Shown: positions 1 through 8,148, counted from the stretch's first letter. The stretch is DNA of 64,000 nucleotides from Aromatoleum anaerobium (GCF_012910705.2 NZ_WTVG02000037.1:434001-498000); one strand, 5' to 3'. Notes: generated by a model not told the origin, from the sequence alone. Translations and numbers: made by a program.

Positions 1-140
1 TGCGCGAAAAAGCGCGGGCCGACGTAGCCGGCGAGAAGGCCGATGATGACCATCACGACGAGCAGTTCGAGGAGGGTGAAACCGCGATGGGCAAATCGAG
101 TGGGGCGTGCTGGGGTACCGTGCTTCGGGGTATCAATCAT
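1..140 (-). CDS. gspG: Type II secretion major pseudopilin GspG (5' end only)
   Basis: The first 46 codons are present and the gene runs off the left edge. After a 19-residue basic leader comes the prepilin peptidase site G/F followed by the hydrophobic helix (GFTLLELLVVMVIIGLLAG), with Glu at +5 of the mature protein, then YVGPRFF, which is typical of GspG rather than of type IV pilins. GspG is the major subunit of the pseudopilus that drives export through the outer-membrane secretin. The ATG at 140 is the only start that gives a normal leader; no strong ribosome site is visible. The next two genes upstream on the same strand encode exported proteins, one of them a plausible secretion substrate. 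Confidence 0.85.
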   Translation of the reverse strand, partial: MIDTPKHGTPARPTRFAHRGFTLLELLVVMVIIGLLAGYVGPRFFA

Positions 141-493
141 TACCGTCCGGCCGAAAGCGATAAATCGTGGAGCCGAGATTGTCGCATGGGCGAGCGCGAT
201 GAAAAGATTCGTTTCCGATGTACGGGCGGTGCGCAGGCATGCGCGGAGACACGGAGTGAAGGACGGGCTGCGGAGCAATGAACGCGCTTCAGGCGGCTTG
301 CCATCCCGGGAACGAGCCCCGCGTGGGTCGAAAGAAACGGTTCAGAATGACATGGCCCCACGCCACTCATCGCCGGAGTGGGGCAGGCAACACGCGGTCT
401 CGCACCGCGGCTTGTCGGTGCGCGCCTATCAGCGATGATAGTTAAAAGCGACCGGCTCCGCCGCAACGGCGCCGATCGCTCATGCCGAACAGG
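141..493. other. Non-coding stretch between gspG and the PEP-CTERM gene
   Basis: There are 353 bases here without a convincing gene. The only clear element is the hairpin terminator of the PEP-CTERM gene at its right end. Short open frames on both strands are arginine-rich and look like chance. The gspG promoter should lie here but no good -10/-35 pair could be picked. Confidence 0.5.
443..480 (-). terminator. Intrinsic terminator after the PEP-CTERM gene
   Basis: On the minus strand AGCGATCGGCGCCG pairs with the downstream copy CGGAGCCGGTCGCT (one G-T wobble and one mismatch) and is followed by TTTT. It starts about 14 bases past the stop codon. Confidence 0.65.
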
Positions 494-1228
494 TTAGACT
501 TTCTGACGGCGCACCAAAGCAATGCCCGTCAGTCCGATCCCCAGTAGCGCCAATGTGAAGGGCTCGGGGACCTGTTGTTGCGGGAAGCAATCCGGGAACG
601 TGCCGGGAGCGCCCGGAGGACAGCCGCCACCCGGAGGCGTGTTGATGAAGCTCTCGCTTCCGCCGCTGGCAAATCCCTGCACATGGATGCCGATCCTCAA
701 CTCGCCTGTTCCGAGCTCGGAAAGCACGTCGGCAAAAGTTCCCCCGCCCTGCAAATCGAAAATGATCGTTACCTGCTCACCAGGATTTACGCCGTTGGGC
801 TGAGCGGGAGGATCCGAGTCAGCCAAGAAGCCAGCCGTCGTTTCGAACGCAGGGGTGATGCCGTTCCCCCCGGGCAGGTCGCCCGGGCTTGCACCTTGCG
901 AGAAGCTGACGCCAAGTCCATTGATGATCGAGGCGATCCCCAACAAGGTCCCGTCGTCAAAATAGATGTCGGTGATGGAGCTGGCATCCAGTCCGACGTT
1001 GGCAAACAAAAAGCTGACTTGATTGGAACCGGCATCCGTCACGTCGACGGTTAGCTGCGCCTCGCCGATGTCCGCGTCACCAGCGTTGTTGTTGGTGATG
1101 GATGTGAAACTCAAGGGTATTGCTGCGGCGGGCGTCGGCGCCAGCCCAGCGAACACCCCGATTGCCGCAATTGCCGCCGAAGCCTTCAGCTTCCTGGCGC
1201 AGAAGCCTGCGATGCCGATCGGATCCAT
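494..1228 (-). CDS. PEP-CTERM sorting-domain exported protein
   Basis: This is a 244-residue protein of otherwise unknown function. It has an N-terminal signal peptide (hydrophobic stretch with an Ala-rich cleavage region near residues 20-36), a low-complexity Gly/Asn/Asp-rich middle without Cys-rich or catalytic motifs, a Pro/Gly-rich linker, and a textbook PEP-CTERM tail at about 220-244: VPEP, a hydrophobic helix and a terminal RRQK cluster. In known systems this tail is cut by exosortase EpsH/XrtA and the protein goes to the surface or exopolysaccharide matrix. The ATG has GAGGAGAA nine bases upstream. No exosortase gene is in the window. Expression is probably sigma-54 dependent (promoter at 1298-1314), which fits the PrsK/PrsR/RpoN control described for PEP-CTERM genes of Zoogloea-like bacteria. 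Confidence 0.88.
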   Translation of the reverse strand: MDPIGIAGFCARKLKASAAIAAIGVFAGLAPTPAAAIPLSFTSITNNNAGDADIGEAQLTVDVTDAGSNQVSFLFANVGLDASSITDIYFDDGTLLGIASIINGLGVSFSQGASPGDLPGGNGITPAFETTAGFLADSDPPAQPNGVNPGEQVTIIFDLQGGGTFADVLSELGTGELRIGIHVQGFASGGSESFINTPPGGGCPPGAPGTFPDCFPQQQVPEPFTLALLGIGLTGIALVRRQKV

Positions 1229-1297
1229 GATCTTCTCCTCTTTACCGGGACCTCACCGGTGCTCGGGTCCGCCCTGAGCTCCGTACGGCCGTAAAGA

Positions 1298-1314
1298 GGC
1301 AAGCGCCATGCCAA
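1298..1314 (-). promoter_or_regulatory. Sigma-54 -24/-12 promoter of the PEP-CTERM gene
   Basis: The minus strand reads TTGGCATGGCGCTTGCC. The invariant GG and GC are exactly 10 bases apart and 13 of the surrounding consensus positions (yTGGCACGrnnnTTGCw) fit closely. Transcription would start near 1288, giving a leader of about 60 bases. Confidence 0.65.
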
Positions 1315-1337
1315 ATCGTATGTTACTGTTTTCATTG

Positions 1338-1353
1338 TGTGATTTTTTTCACG
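1338..1353. promoter_or_regulatory. CRP/Vfr-like palindromic site
   Basis: The sequence is TGTGA-TTTTTT-TCACG, one base away from the CRP consensus TGTGA-N6-TCACA. It lies about 57 bases upstream of the predicted sigma-54 start of the PEP-CTERM gene. The regulator is inferred from the motif only. Confidence 0.4.
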
Positions 1354-1377
1354 CTGAGGAAAGTGTCAAGATTGCCG

Positions 1378-1392
1378 ACAGTTCGCAACTGT
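1378..1392. promoter_or_regulatory. Perfect inverted repeat, candidate enhancer-binding site
   Basis: ACAGTT-CGC-AACTGT is a perfect 15-base inverted repeat centred about 97 bases upstream of the predicted sigma-54 start. This is the distance at which sigma-54 activators usually bind. The identity of the activator (PrsR would be the obvious guess) is not shown by the sequence. Confidence 0.35.
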
Positions 1393-1419
1393 GATAGAGG
1401 GGCGTGGAGGCATGGAAGT

Positions 1420-1460
1420 GCAAGAAGCGACAAGCCGCCGCCAGTGCGCCGGCTTGTCGC
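1420..1460 (-). terminator. Intrinsic terminator after the S8 protease gene
   Basis: A 14-bp stem (GCGACAAGCCGGCG against CGGCGGCTTGTCGC, one mismatch) with a 6-base loop is followed by TTCTTG. It lies 18 bases past the protease stop codon. Confidence 0.7.
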
Positions 1461-1477
1461 CTCCAGTGCGGATCGAT

Positions 1478-3274
1478 CTACTTGGTGACCGAAATGCTTC
1501 GGGTGGCGGCGTTGCCGGCCGTATCCTTGGCCACGACCTGGACAGTGTGCGTGCCGCCGGACTCCTTGCGGGTGTTCCAGAGGTAGGAGAGGCTCGAACC
1601 ATTGACGGTGCTCTTGAGCTGACCGTCGATGTAGAGGCTCAAGCTGGCGACGCCGACGTTGTCGCTGGCGCTGGCGCTGACGGTGACCTTGCTGCCGATG
1701 TTGGCGCCATTCGTGGGGCTGCTGATGGTGGCGGTCGGCACGACCGTGTCGGTGCTGGCGCTAGCGGCATTGGCTACCTTCACCGCGGCGCTGCTCGATG
1801 CGTAGTTGCCGACGGCGTCATAGGCGTAGGCGGTCAGGGTAGCGTTGCCATCGGCGACGGTGGTGCTGTCCCAGCTGAAACCGTACGGGGCGGTGGTGTC
1901 GCTGGCGAGCTTGCTGCCGTTGACGAGGAGGTCGACGCGGCTGATGCCGACATTGTCGGCAGCCGAGACGTTGATCGCCACCAGGCCCTTGACGGTGCTG
2001 CCGCTGGTGGGCGAGGAGACGCTCACGCTGGGGGCGGTGGAGTCGCTCGGGGCCGAGCCCTTGGCGGCCTGGACGGCGGCGGCGGCGTTGACCAGTCCGT
2101 AGCCGTAGTACTTGTCCCAGCCGGCCGCTCCCAAATCCTTGGCGGTGGACTGCAGTAGTTGTTGGACCTGGGATGCGCCAAGGGTCGGGTTGACCGCCAT
2201 CATGAGGGCGACGACGCCGGCCGTGACGGGACTGGAAAAGGAGGTGCCGCTTACCGAGCCGTAGCCGCCGCCGTTGGCGGTAGTCCAGATGCCCGCGCCG
2301 GGGGCGGCCAGGTCCACGTAGTTGCCGTAGCTCGACCAACTGGTCTTGGCGTCGTTACTGTCGGTGGCAGAAACGATGATCATCGTGTCGGTGGACGCGA
2401 AGGTGGTCTCGGTCCCGTAGTTTCCCGCAGACACGGTGACGAGGCCGCCCTTGTTCTTCATGTACTGGGCCGCGCTCACGATGGTGGAACTGGTTGAGAC
2501 GCCGTAGAAGCTGAGGTTGGCCACACGCGCGCCGCGATCTGCCGCCCAAGTGAGGCCGCTGGCGATGGCCGAAAGCGAGCCCGAACCGGAACTGCTGGAG
2601 ACGCGCACCGGCATGATTTTCGCGGCACCGGCTACCGCGGCGACACCCGTTGCATTGTTGGTAGCGGCGGCCACCGTGCCGGCGACCTTGGTGCCATGGC
2701 CGTTGACGTCGGTGGTGTTGGAGTTGCCGTCGTAGAAGTTCCAACCCGACACCAGCTTGCCGGCAAGGTCGGGATGGCTGGCATCGACGCCCGAGTCGAG
2801 GATGGCCACGGTCACGCCTGCACCCGTGCTCGCGTCCCAGGCGGTGGGGGCTTGGATCTTGGGCAGGTGCCAGGCTTTGCTGAAATAGGGATCGTTCACG
2901 CTGCCTGCCGGTTCGAGCAGCATGTCCAGCTCGGCGAACTTCAAGTGCTTGTTCTTGCTCAGCAACGCGGCCACCGCCTTTTCGGAGACATTGGGCGGCA
3001 ACTGCACGACATGGACGCCGATTGCCTCGATGCGCTCGATGGATTTGCCGCCGTGGGCCTTGAGGATCTTCTCGAGGGCAGCTTCCGGCAGGCCCGGGCG
3101 GGGCTGGACCAGGATTCGTCCGGGCACCCACGCGGGCGTGTCGTTGGCCCCGTATGCCGCCATTGAGCCGGCCGAACCGGCAAGGGCCAGCGCGAGCACG
3201 AGAGAAACATTGCGGCGTTGCAGTGAAACTCGCCGAAACCCGTGGGGGCGGACGTTCATGGTCGTGTCGTTCAT
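1478..3274 (-). CDS. Secreted subtilisin-like (S8) serine protease with C-terminal Ig-like repeats
   Basis: This is a 598-residue protein. It has a long basic N-region and signal helix (about residues 25-42), an inhibitor-I9-like propeptide region (about 48-125), and the peptidase domain with the triad Asp160 (AILDSGVD), His193 (NGHGTKVAGT) and Ser345 (SGTSFSSP), plus the oxyanion Asn285 (SAGN). Two tandem domains of about 90 residues follow, each beginning with SSPT-G and containing DNVG; these are bacterial Ig-like or cadherin-like folds. The ATG at 3274 is preferred over the longer frame to 3349 because AGGAG lies 7-8 bases before it and the signal peptide then begins normally. It is probably exported through the Sec pathway and perhaps by the type II system whose gspG lies nearby. 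Confidence 0.88.
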   Translation of the reverse strand: MNDTTMNVRPHGFRRVSLQRRNVSLVLALALAGSAGSMAAYGANDTPAWVPGRILVQPRPGLPEAALEKILKAHGGKSIERIEAIGVHVVQLPPNVSEKAVAALLSKNKHLKFAELDMLLEPAGSVNDPYFSKAWHLPKIQAPTAWDASTGAGVTVAILDSGVDASHPDLAGKLVSGWNFYDGNSNTTDVNGHGTKVAGTVAAATNNATGVAAVAGAAKIMPVRVSSSSGSGSLSAIASGLTWAADRGARVANLSFYGVSTSSTIVSAAQYMKNKGGLVTVSAGNYGTETTFASTDTMIIVSATDSNDAKTSWSSYGNYVDLAAPGAGIWTTANGGGYGSVSGTSFSSPVTAGVVALMMAVNPTLGASQVQQLLQSTAKDLGAAGWDKYYGYGLVNAAAAVQAAKGSAPSDSTAPSVSVSSPTSGSTVKGLVAINVSAADNVGISRVDLLVNGSKLASDTTAPYGFSWDSTTVADGNATLTAYAYDAVGNYASSSAAVKVANAASASTDTVVPTATISSPTNGANIGSKVTVSASASDNVGVASLSLYIDGQLKSTVNGSSLSYLWNTRKESGGTHTVQVVAKDTAGNAATRSISVTK

Positions 3275-3593
3275 CTTCGACTCCTCTCGCATTTCTCCGG
3301 GCCGATCCGTAGAACACGCGAGGAAATGCGGACAGCAGATGAACAGCACCCGTCCGAGAGGGGTGTGATTCCATCGCCTGGCAATCCCGCTGTCATGGGG
3401 CGACCCCTGTAGACCGGTGATTTTGCGTCCCCGCCTTTCGACGGGTTTGCCTTTTTCAGAGCTACCGACAGGGCACTGTCAGCGCGGGGAATTTACGACA
3501 CAAGTTGCGTGAAGTTCTCTTGACTTACATTTAGAAACAACATGTGTCGGTTTGCGGATCCGTCCATGAGGGACGGTTCGCGTGCCGATGCCT

Positions 3594-3642
3594 TGCGCCA
3601 TGTTGTGGTGCAGCATACCGAATGATGCACCGGATTGGTGTC
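3594..3642 (+). promoter_or_regulatory. Two NtrC-like enhancer sites upstream of nirB
   Basis: The proximal site at 3626-3642 reads TGCACCGGATTGGTGTC, close to the NtrC consensus TGCACCA-N3-TGGTGCA. A weaker site at 3594-3612 has TGCGCC and GGTGCA half-sites two bases too far apart. Their centres lie about 118 and 149 bases before the predicted sigma-54 start, three helical turns apart, which resembles the glnA enhancer arrangement. The remainder of the 3275-3868 gap shows no gene. A short hairpin at 3560-3576 was also seen. Confidence 0.6.
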
Positions 3643-3725
3643 CTTCCTGTTGCTCCGGCACAGCCATTTTCCAATGCAACCTACTAAAAAATAATAAAAA
3701 CAATATGTTGCGTCACTCGTCGAAG

Positions 3726-3742
3726 CTGGCACCGGTTTTGCG
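3726..3742 (+). promoter_or_regulatory. Sigma-54 -24/-12 promoter of the nitrate assimilation operon
   Basis: CTGGCACCGGTTTTGCG matches the sigma-54 consensus with GG and GC exactly 10 bases apart. Transcription would start near 3752, leaving a leader of about 117 bases before nirB. Sigma-54 plus NtrC control is the expected logic for nitrogen assimilation. Confidence 0.8.
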
Positions 3743-3868
3743 ATAACTGAATACAGCTCGGGGCAATGAAGCTTGGGTGCAGCGCCTGACACCAGACATG
3801 CGCACCGCAGCGGGTGTCGCTTATCCCGAAGTGAGCTTCCGGGGAATGAATTCGCAAGGAGATACGGC

Positions 3869-6325
3869 ATGAAAAAAATGAAACTCGTGATGATCGGCAA
3901 CGGCATGGCCGGCGTGCGCACGCTGGAGGAACTGCTCAAGCACGCGCCCGATCTCTACGACATCACCGTGTTCGGCGCCGAGCCGCACGGCAACTACAAC
4001 CGCATCCTGCTGTCGCCGGTGCTCGCTGGCGAGATGACGCTGCCGGAGATCATGCTCAACGATCTCGACTGGTACGGCGACAACGGCATCCGGCTCCACG
4101 CCGGCAAGAAGGTCACAACGATCGACCGCGTGCATCGCCGCATCATCGCCGACGACGGCACGGAGGCCGAATACGACCGCCTGCTCATCGCGACCGGCTC
4201 GACGCCGTTCATTCCGCCGATCCCCGGCAAGGACCTGGCGGGGGTGCTTGCGTACCGCGACATCGCCGACACCGAGGCGATGATCGACGCGGCGACGCAC
4301 TACAAGCATGCGGTCGTCATCGGCGCGGGCCTCCTCGGCCTCGAAGCCGCGAACGGCCTGATGTTGCGCGGCATGGACGTGACTGTCGTACATCTGGCGG
4401 ACTGGATCATGGAGCGCCAGCTCGACCGCGCCGCGGCCGACATGCTGCAGGCGTCGCTCGAGGCGAAGGGCATGAAGTTCCTGCTGTCGAAGCAGACCGA
4501 GGCGCTCGTCGAAGGCGAGGGGGGGCGTGTCGGCGCGGTGCGCTTCAAGGATGGCGCCGAGATCCCGGCCGACCTCGTCGTCGTCGCCGCCGGCATCCGG
4601 CCGAACTACGCGCTCGCAGAAAGCGCCGGGATCTATTGCGGCGAAGGCCGCGTGCGCGGCATCCAGGTGTCGGACACGATGCAGACCGTCACCGACCCGC
4701 GCATCTACGCGGTCGGCGAATGCGTCGCGCATCGCGGCATCGCCTACGGGCTCGTTGCGCCGCTGTTCGAGCAGGGCAAGGTGTGCGCGAACCACCTCGC
4801 GAACTTCGGCATCGGCCGCTACGAGGGCTCGGTGACCTCGACGAAGCTCAAGGTGACCGGCATCGACGTGTTCTCGGCCGGCGACTTCACCGGTGGCGCC
4901 GACACCGAAGAGATCGTGCTGCACGACAGGCAGGGCGGCGTCTACAAGCGCATCGTCATCCGGAACAACCGCATCGTCGGTTCGGTGCTGTACGGCGACA
5001 CCGCCGACGGCTCGTGGTACTTCCAGCTGATGAAGGACGGCCAGGACATCGGCGCGATCCGCGACCACCTGATGTTCGGCCAGAACCACCTCGGCGACGC
5101 CGGCCACAAGGGCGAGCACAAGGCCGTCGCGATGCCCGACAGCGCCGAGGTGTGCGGCTGCAACGGCGTGTGCAAGGGCACCATCGTCAAGGCGATCCAG
5201 GAGAAAGGGCTGTTCACGCTCGATGACGTCAAGAAGCACACGAAGGCGGCGTCCTCCTGCGGTTCCTGCACCGGCCTCGTCGAGCAGATCCTCGCCTCGA
5301 CGATCGGCGGCGCGTATCAGGCGGTCAGCGTGCACGACAAGGCGGTGTGCGCTTGCACGGAGCTGTCGCACGGCGACGTCAGGAAGGCCATCCGCGATCA
5401 CAGGCTGCTGACCATCCCCGACGCGATGGACATGATGGCGTGGAAGACGCCGAACGGCTGTGCGACCTGCCGCCCGGCGCTGAACTACTACCTGATCTCG
5501 ACCTGGCCGCACGAGGCGCAGGACGATCCGCAGAGCCGCTTCGTCAACGAGCGCGCGCACGCGAACATCCAGAAGGACGGCACGTACTCGGTCGTGCCGC
5601 AGATGCTCGGCGGGCTGACGACGCCGGCCGAGCTGCGCCGCATCGCCGACGTCGCCGAGAAGTACAACGTGCCGACAGTGAAAGTCACCGGGGGCCAGCG
5701 CATCGATCTGCTCGGCATCAAGAAAGACGACCTGCCGAAAGTGTGGAAGGACCTCGGTATGCCGACCGGCCACGCCTACGGCAAGAGCATCCGCACCGTG
5801 AAGACCTGCGTCGGCGCCGAGCACTGCCGTTTCGGCACGCAGCGCTCGATGGCGATGGGCGTCGATCTCGAACGCATGCTGTTCGGCATGTGGAGCCCGC
5901 ACAAGGTCAAGCTCGCGGTGTCCGGCTGCCCGCGCAACTGCGCCGAATCGGGCATCAAGGACGTCGGCGTGATCGGCGTCGATTCCGGCTGGGAGCTGTA
6001 CGTCGCGGGCAACGGCGGCATCAAGACCGAAGTCGCGCAGTTCCTGTGCAAGGTCGCGACGCGCGAGGAGGTGCTCGAATATTCGGCCGCGTTCCTGCAG
6101 CTTTACCGCGAGGAAGGCTATTACCTCGAACGCACGGTGCATTACGTGCATCGCGTCGGCCTCGAGCACGTCAAGAAGCGCGTCGTCGAGGACGCCGCGA
6201 CGCGGCGCGCGCTGTACGAGCGCCTGCTGTACGCGGTGCAGGACTACAAGGACCCGTGGGCGGAGCGCTACGCAGCCGATGCGGCACCGGCGCTGCGCGC
6301 GCCATTCGAAACCCTGGAAGCGTGA
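3869..6325 (+). CDS. nirB: Assimilatory nitrite reductase, large subunit
   Basis: NirB (818 residues, normal length) with NirD reduces nitrite to ammonium in the cytoplasm using NAD(P)H. Domains in order are an FAD fold beginning MIGNGMAGVRT (about residue 7), an NAD fold with VIGAGLLGLEAANG (about 150), a BFD-like [2Fe-2S] region from about 428 (CGCNGVC ... CGSC), a second Cys cluster (CAC ... CATC), a ferredoxin-like half, and the sirohaem/[4Fe-4S] ligands in CVGAEHC (about 648) and SGCPRNC (about 685). The ATG at 3869 has AAGGAG seven bases before it, so the longer in-frame extension to 3773 is rejected. It is the first gene of the operon behind the sigma-54 promoter. Confidence 0.96.
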   Translation: MKKMKLVMIGNGMAGVRTLEELLKHAPDLYDITVFGAEPHGNYNRILLSPVLAGEMTLPEIMLNDLDWYGDNGIRLHAGKKVTTIDRVHRRIIADDGTEAEYDRLLIATGSTPFIPPIPGKDLAGVLAYRDIADTEAMIDAATHYKHAVVIGAGLLGLEAANGLMLRGMDVTVVHLADWIMERQLDRAAADMLQASLEAKGMKFLLSKQTEALVEGEGGRVGAVRFKDGAEIPADLVVVAAGIRPNYALAESAGIYCGEGRVRGIQVSDTMQTVTDPRIYAVGECVAHRGIAYGLVAPLFEQGKVCANHLANFGIGRYEGSVTSTKLKVTGIDVFSAGDFTGGADTEEIVLHDRQGGVYKRIVIRNNRIVGSVLYGDTADGSWYFQLMKDGQDIGAIRDHLMFGQNHLGDAGHKGEHKAVAMPDSAEVCGCNGVCKGTIVKAIQEKGLFTLDDVKKHTKAASSCGSCTGLVEQILASTIGGAYQAVSVHDKAVCACTELSHGDVRKAIRDHRLLTIPDAMDMMAWKTPNGCATCRPALNYYLISTWPHEAQDDPQSRFVNERAHANIQKDGTYSVVPQMLGGLTTPAELRRIADVAEKYNVPTVKVTGGQRIDLLGIKKDDLPKVWKDLGMPTGHAYGKSIRTVKTCVGAEHCRFGTQRSMAMGVDLERMLFGMWSPHKVKLAVSGCPRNCAESGIKDVGVIGVDSGWELYVAGNGGIKTEVAQFLCKVATREEVLEYSAAFLQLYREEGYYLERTVHYVHRVGLEHVKKRVVEDAATRRALYERLLYAVQDYKDPWAERYAADAAPALRAPFETLEA

Positions 6326-6333
6326 GAAACACG

Positions 6334-6693
6334 ATGACGATGAATGCCATGACCCTTCGCAAGACCGATACCGATATCGCTGCCGATGCCGGCTGGAAAA
6401 CGATCTGTGCGCTCGACGACATCCCGGTGCTCGGCGCGCGCGTCGTCGCCTCGAAGAGCGGCGACATCGCGATCTTCCGCACCGCCGACGACGAGGTCTT
6501 CGCGATGCACGACAAATGCCCGCACAAGAACGGCCCGCTGTCGCAGGGCATCGTGCATGGCCGCCAGGTCACGTGCCCGCTGCACGGCTGGAAGATCCAG
6601 CTCGACAGCGGCGAGGCGGTTGCGCCCGACGTCGGCTGCACGAAGCCGTTCGAGGTGAAGCTCGTCGACGGCCAGGTGCTGCTGAAGGCGTAA
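6334..6693 (+). CDS. nirD: Assimilatory nitrite reductase, small subunit (Rieske-like)
   Basis: This 119-residue protein has the NirD Rieske-type fold. Unlike many NirD proteins, which have lost cluster ligands, it keeps CPHKNGPLSQG (about residue 57) and CPLHGW (about 80), so a [2Fe-2S] cluster may be bound. It follows nirB after 8 bases. The start is uncertain: ATG 6334 is used, but GTG 6322, which overlaps the nirB stop, and ATG 6340 are in the same frame and none has a strong ribosome site. Confidence 0.93.
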   Translation: MTMNAMTLRKTDTDIAADAGWKTICALDDIPVLGARVVASKSGDIAIFRTADDEVFAMHDKCPHKNGPLSQGIVHGRQVTCPLHGWKIQLDSGEAVAPDVGCTKPFEVKLVDGQVLLKA

Positions 6694-6707
6694 GCGCGCC
6701 GGGCATG

Positions 6708-6868
6708 GCGGTAGGGCGGAAAAGCGAAGCGCCTTCCGCCAGACATCGGTGCGGATCGGACACATGCGGCGGAAGGCGCCTTCGGCTTTTCCGCCCTACC
6801 GCTCGCCCCCAACGTTGCAGGGCGGAAAACGAAGTTTCGGCGCAGCCAGGAGCGCAGCGCCTTCCGCC
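6708..6868. repeat. Array of three palindromic repeat units between nirD and narK
   Basis: Three copies of a unit running from TAGGGCGGAAAAGCGAAG to CGCCTTCCGCC are present: direct at 6708-6740, inverted at 6768-6802, and a diverged direct copy interrupted in the middle at 6818-6868. Copies 1 and 2 form a large hairpin. Copies 1 and 3 both continue into AGAC, so a slightly longer unit is possible. The same unit recurs inside the gene at 13215-16718. The hairpin lies within the nas transcript and could stabilise or attenuate it. Confidence 0.85.
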
Positions 6869-6907
6869 AGACTTTTTGATCGCACCACCGATTCCGGAGC
6901 CAACTCG

Positions 6908-8122
6908 ATGGACAAGAAAGCTTTCCTCAAAGCCGGCCACCCGCCAACCCTGCTCGCGGCTTTCCTGTATTTTGACCTCGCCTTCATGGTGTGGGTGATC
7001 TTGGGGCCGCTGGGCGTGCAGATCGCCGCCGACCTCGGCCTCGACCACGCGCAGAAAGGCCTGATGGTCGCAATCCCGGTGCTCGCCGGCGCGATTCTGC
7101 GGCTCTTCATGGGCGTGCTCGTCGACCACCTGAAGCCGAAGATGGCCGGCGCGATCGGCCAGGTCATCGTCATCGCGGCGCTCTTCGTGGCGTGGCAGTT
7201 CGGCATCCACAGCTTTGAGCAGACGCTCGTGCTCGGCGTCTTTCTCGGCGTCGCCGGCGCCTCGTTCGCGGTCGCGCTGCCGCTCGCGTCGCGCTGGTAT
7301 CCGCCCGAGCACCAGGGCACGGCGCTCGGCATCGCCGGCGCGGGCAACTCGGGCACCGCGATCGCGGCGCTGGTCGCGCCGGGGCTCGCCGCGGCGTATG
7401 GCTGGACGAACGTGTTCGGCCTCGCGCTGATCCCGCTCGTGCTGGTGTTCGTGTTCTACCTCGTCGTCGCGAAGGATGCTCCGGAGTGCCCGCCCGCGAA
7501 GCCCCTCGCCGAGTACTTCAAGGTGCTGAAGGACAAGGACGCGTGGTGGTTCATGTTCTTCTACGCGGTCACCTTTGGCGGCTTCGTCGGCCTGGCGTCG
7601 TCGCTGACGATCTACTTCAATACGCAATACGGCCTCGACGCGAAGATGGCCGGCTACTTCACCGCCGCGTGCGTGTTCGCCGGCTCGATGGTGCGCCCGG
7701 TCGGCGGCGCGGTCGCCGATCGCATCGGCGGCATCAAGAGCCTGTCGGTGATGTACGTGTTCGCGGCGCTGTTCCTCGGCATCGTCAGCGTCGGTTTGCC
7801 GACGGCGTGGATGGCGCTGGTGGTGTTCGTCGCCGCGATGCTCGCGCTCGGGATGGGCAACGGCGCGGTGTTCCAGCTCGTGCCGCAGCGCTTTCGCAAG
7901 GAGATCGGCGTGATGACGGGGCTCGTCGGCATGGCCGGCGGCGTGGGTGGTTTCTATCTCGCGTCCTCGCTCGGCTACGCGAAACAGGCGACCGGCAGCT
8001 ATCAATCCGGATTCCTGATCTTCGCCGCGCTCGCGCTCGCGGCGCTGGTCGGGCTCACCGCGGTCAAGACGCGCTGGCGCACGACGTGGGGTGCCGCCCA
8101 CCTGACGTCGGCGAAAATCTGA
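6908..8122 (+). CDS. narK: Nitrate/nitrite transporter, MFS (NarK/NasA type)
   Basis: This 404-residue major-facilitator protein of the nitrate/nitrite porter family has about 12 membrane helices. The first is in FLYFDLAFMVWVILGPLGVQ, which is typical of NarK. Two Gly-rich nitrate signature segments are visible: the GNSGTAIAALVAPGLA region (about residue 144) and the GMAGGVGGFYL region (about 343). It imports nitrate for NasA. GGAG lies 8 bases before the ATG at 6908; the in-frame extension upstream lies in the repeat array and is not used. It sits between nirD and the phosphatase/kinase gene, as expected for an assimilatory operon. Confidence 0.93.
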   Translation: MDKKAFLKAGHPPTLLAAFLYFDLAFMVWVILGPLGVQIAADLGLDHAQKGLMVAIPVLAGAILRLFMGVLVDHLKPKMAGAIGQVIVIAALFVAWQFGIHSFEQTLVLGVFLGVAGASFAVALPLASRWYPPEHQGTALGIAGAGNSGTAIAALVAPGLAAAYGWTNVFGLALIPLVLVFVFYLVVAKDAPECPPAKPLAEYFKVLKDKDAWWFMFFYAVTFGGFVGLASSLTIYFNTQYGLDAKMAGYFTAACVFAGSMVRPVGGAVADRIGGIKSLSVMYVFAALFLGIVSVGLPTAWMALVVFVAAMLALGMGNGAVFQLVPQRFRKEIGVMTGLVGMAGGVGGFYLASSLGYAKQATGSYQSGFLIFAALALAALVGLTAVKTRWRTTWGAAHLTSAKI

Positions 8123-8148
8123 CTCTGAGGCGTTCGGGGAGAAGCGAC

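Noticed and set aside
1391-2158. Gly/Ala-rich 255-residue plus-strand frame
   Set aside because: Antisense to the Ig-like repeats of the S8 protease; repeats there create long open frames by chance.
3560-3631. Two adjacent hairpins resembling an ANTAR antiterminator target for NasR-type control
   Set aside because: The loops do not keep the A1/G4 hexaloop rule with closed stems, no intrinsic terminator follows, and the right-hand symmetry is better explained by NtrC half-sites. They also lie upstream of the predicted start of transcription.
3821-6169. 782-residue open frame on the minus strand
   Set aside because: It lies opposite nirB. Its composition (Arg/Ala/His/Val/Asp-rich) is that of an antisense frame in high-GC coding DNA, with no motif and no ribosome site.
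6708-6868. Repeat array as a CRISPR
   Set aside because: Only three units in mixed orientation, no regular spacers and no cas genes; the units are palindromic dispersed repeats.
7486-8148. In-frame extension of the phosphatase-kinase upstream into narK
   Set aside because: This part is the Arg-rich shadow of narK. The PP2C domain begins after GTG 8149, which has a good ribosome site.
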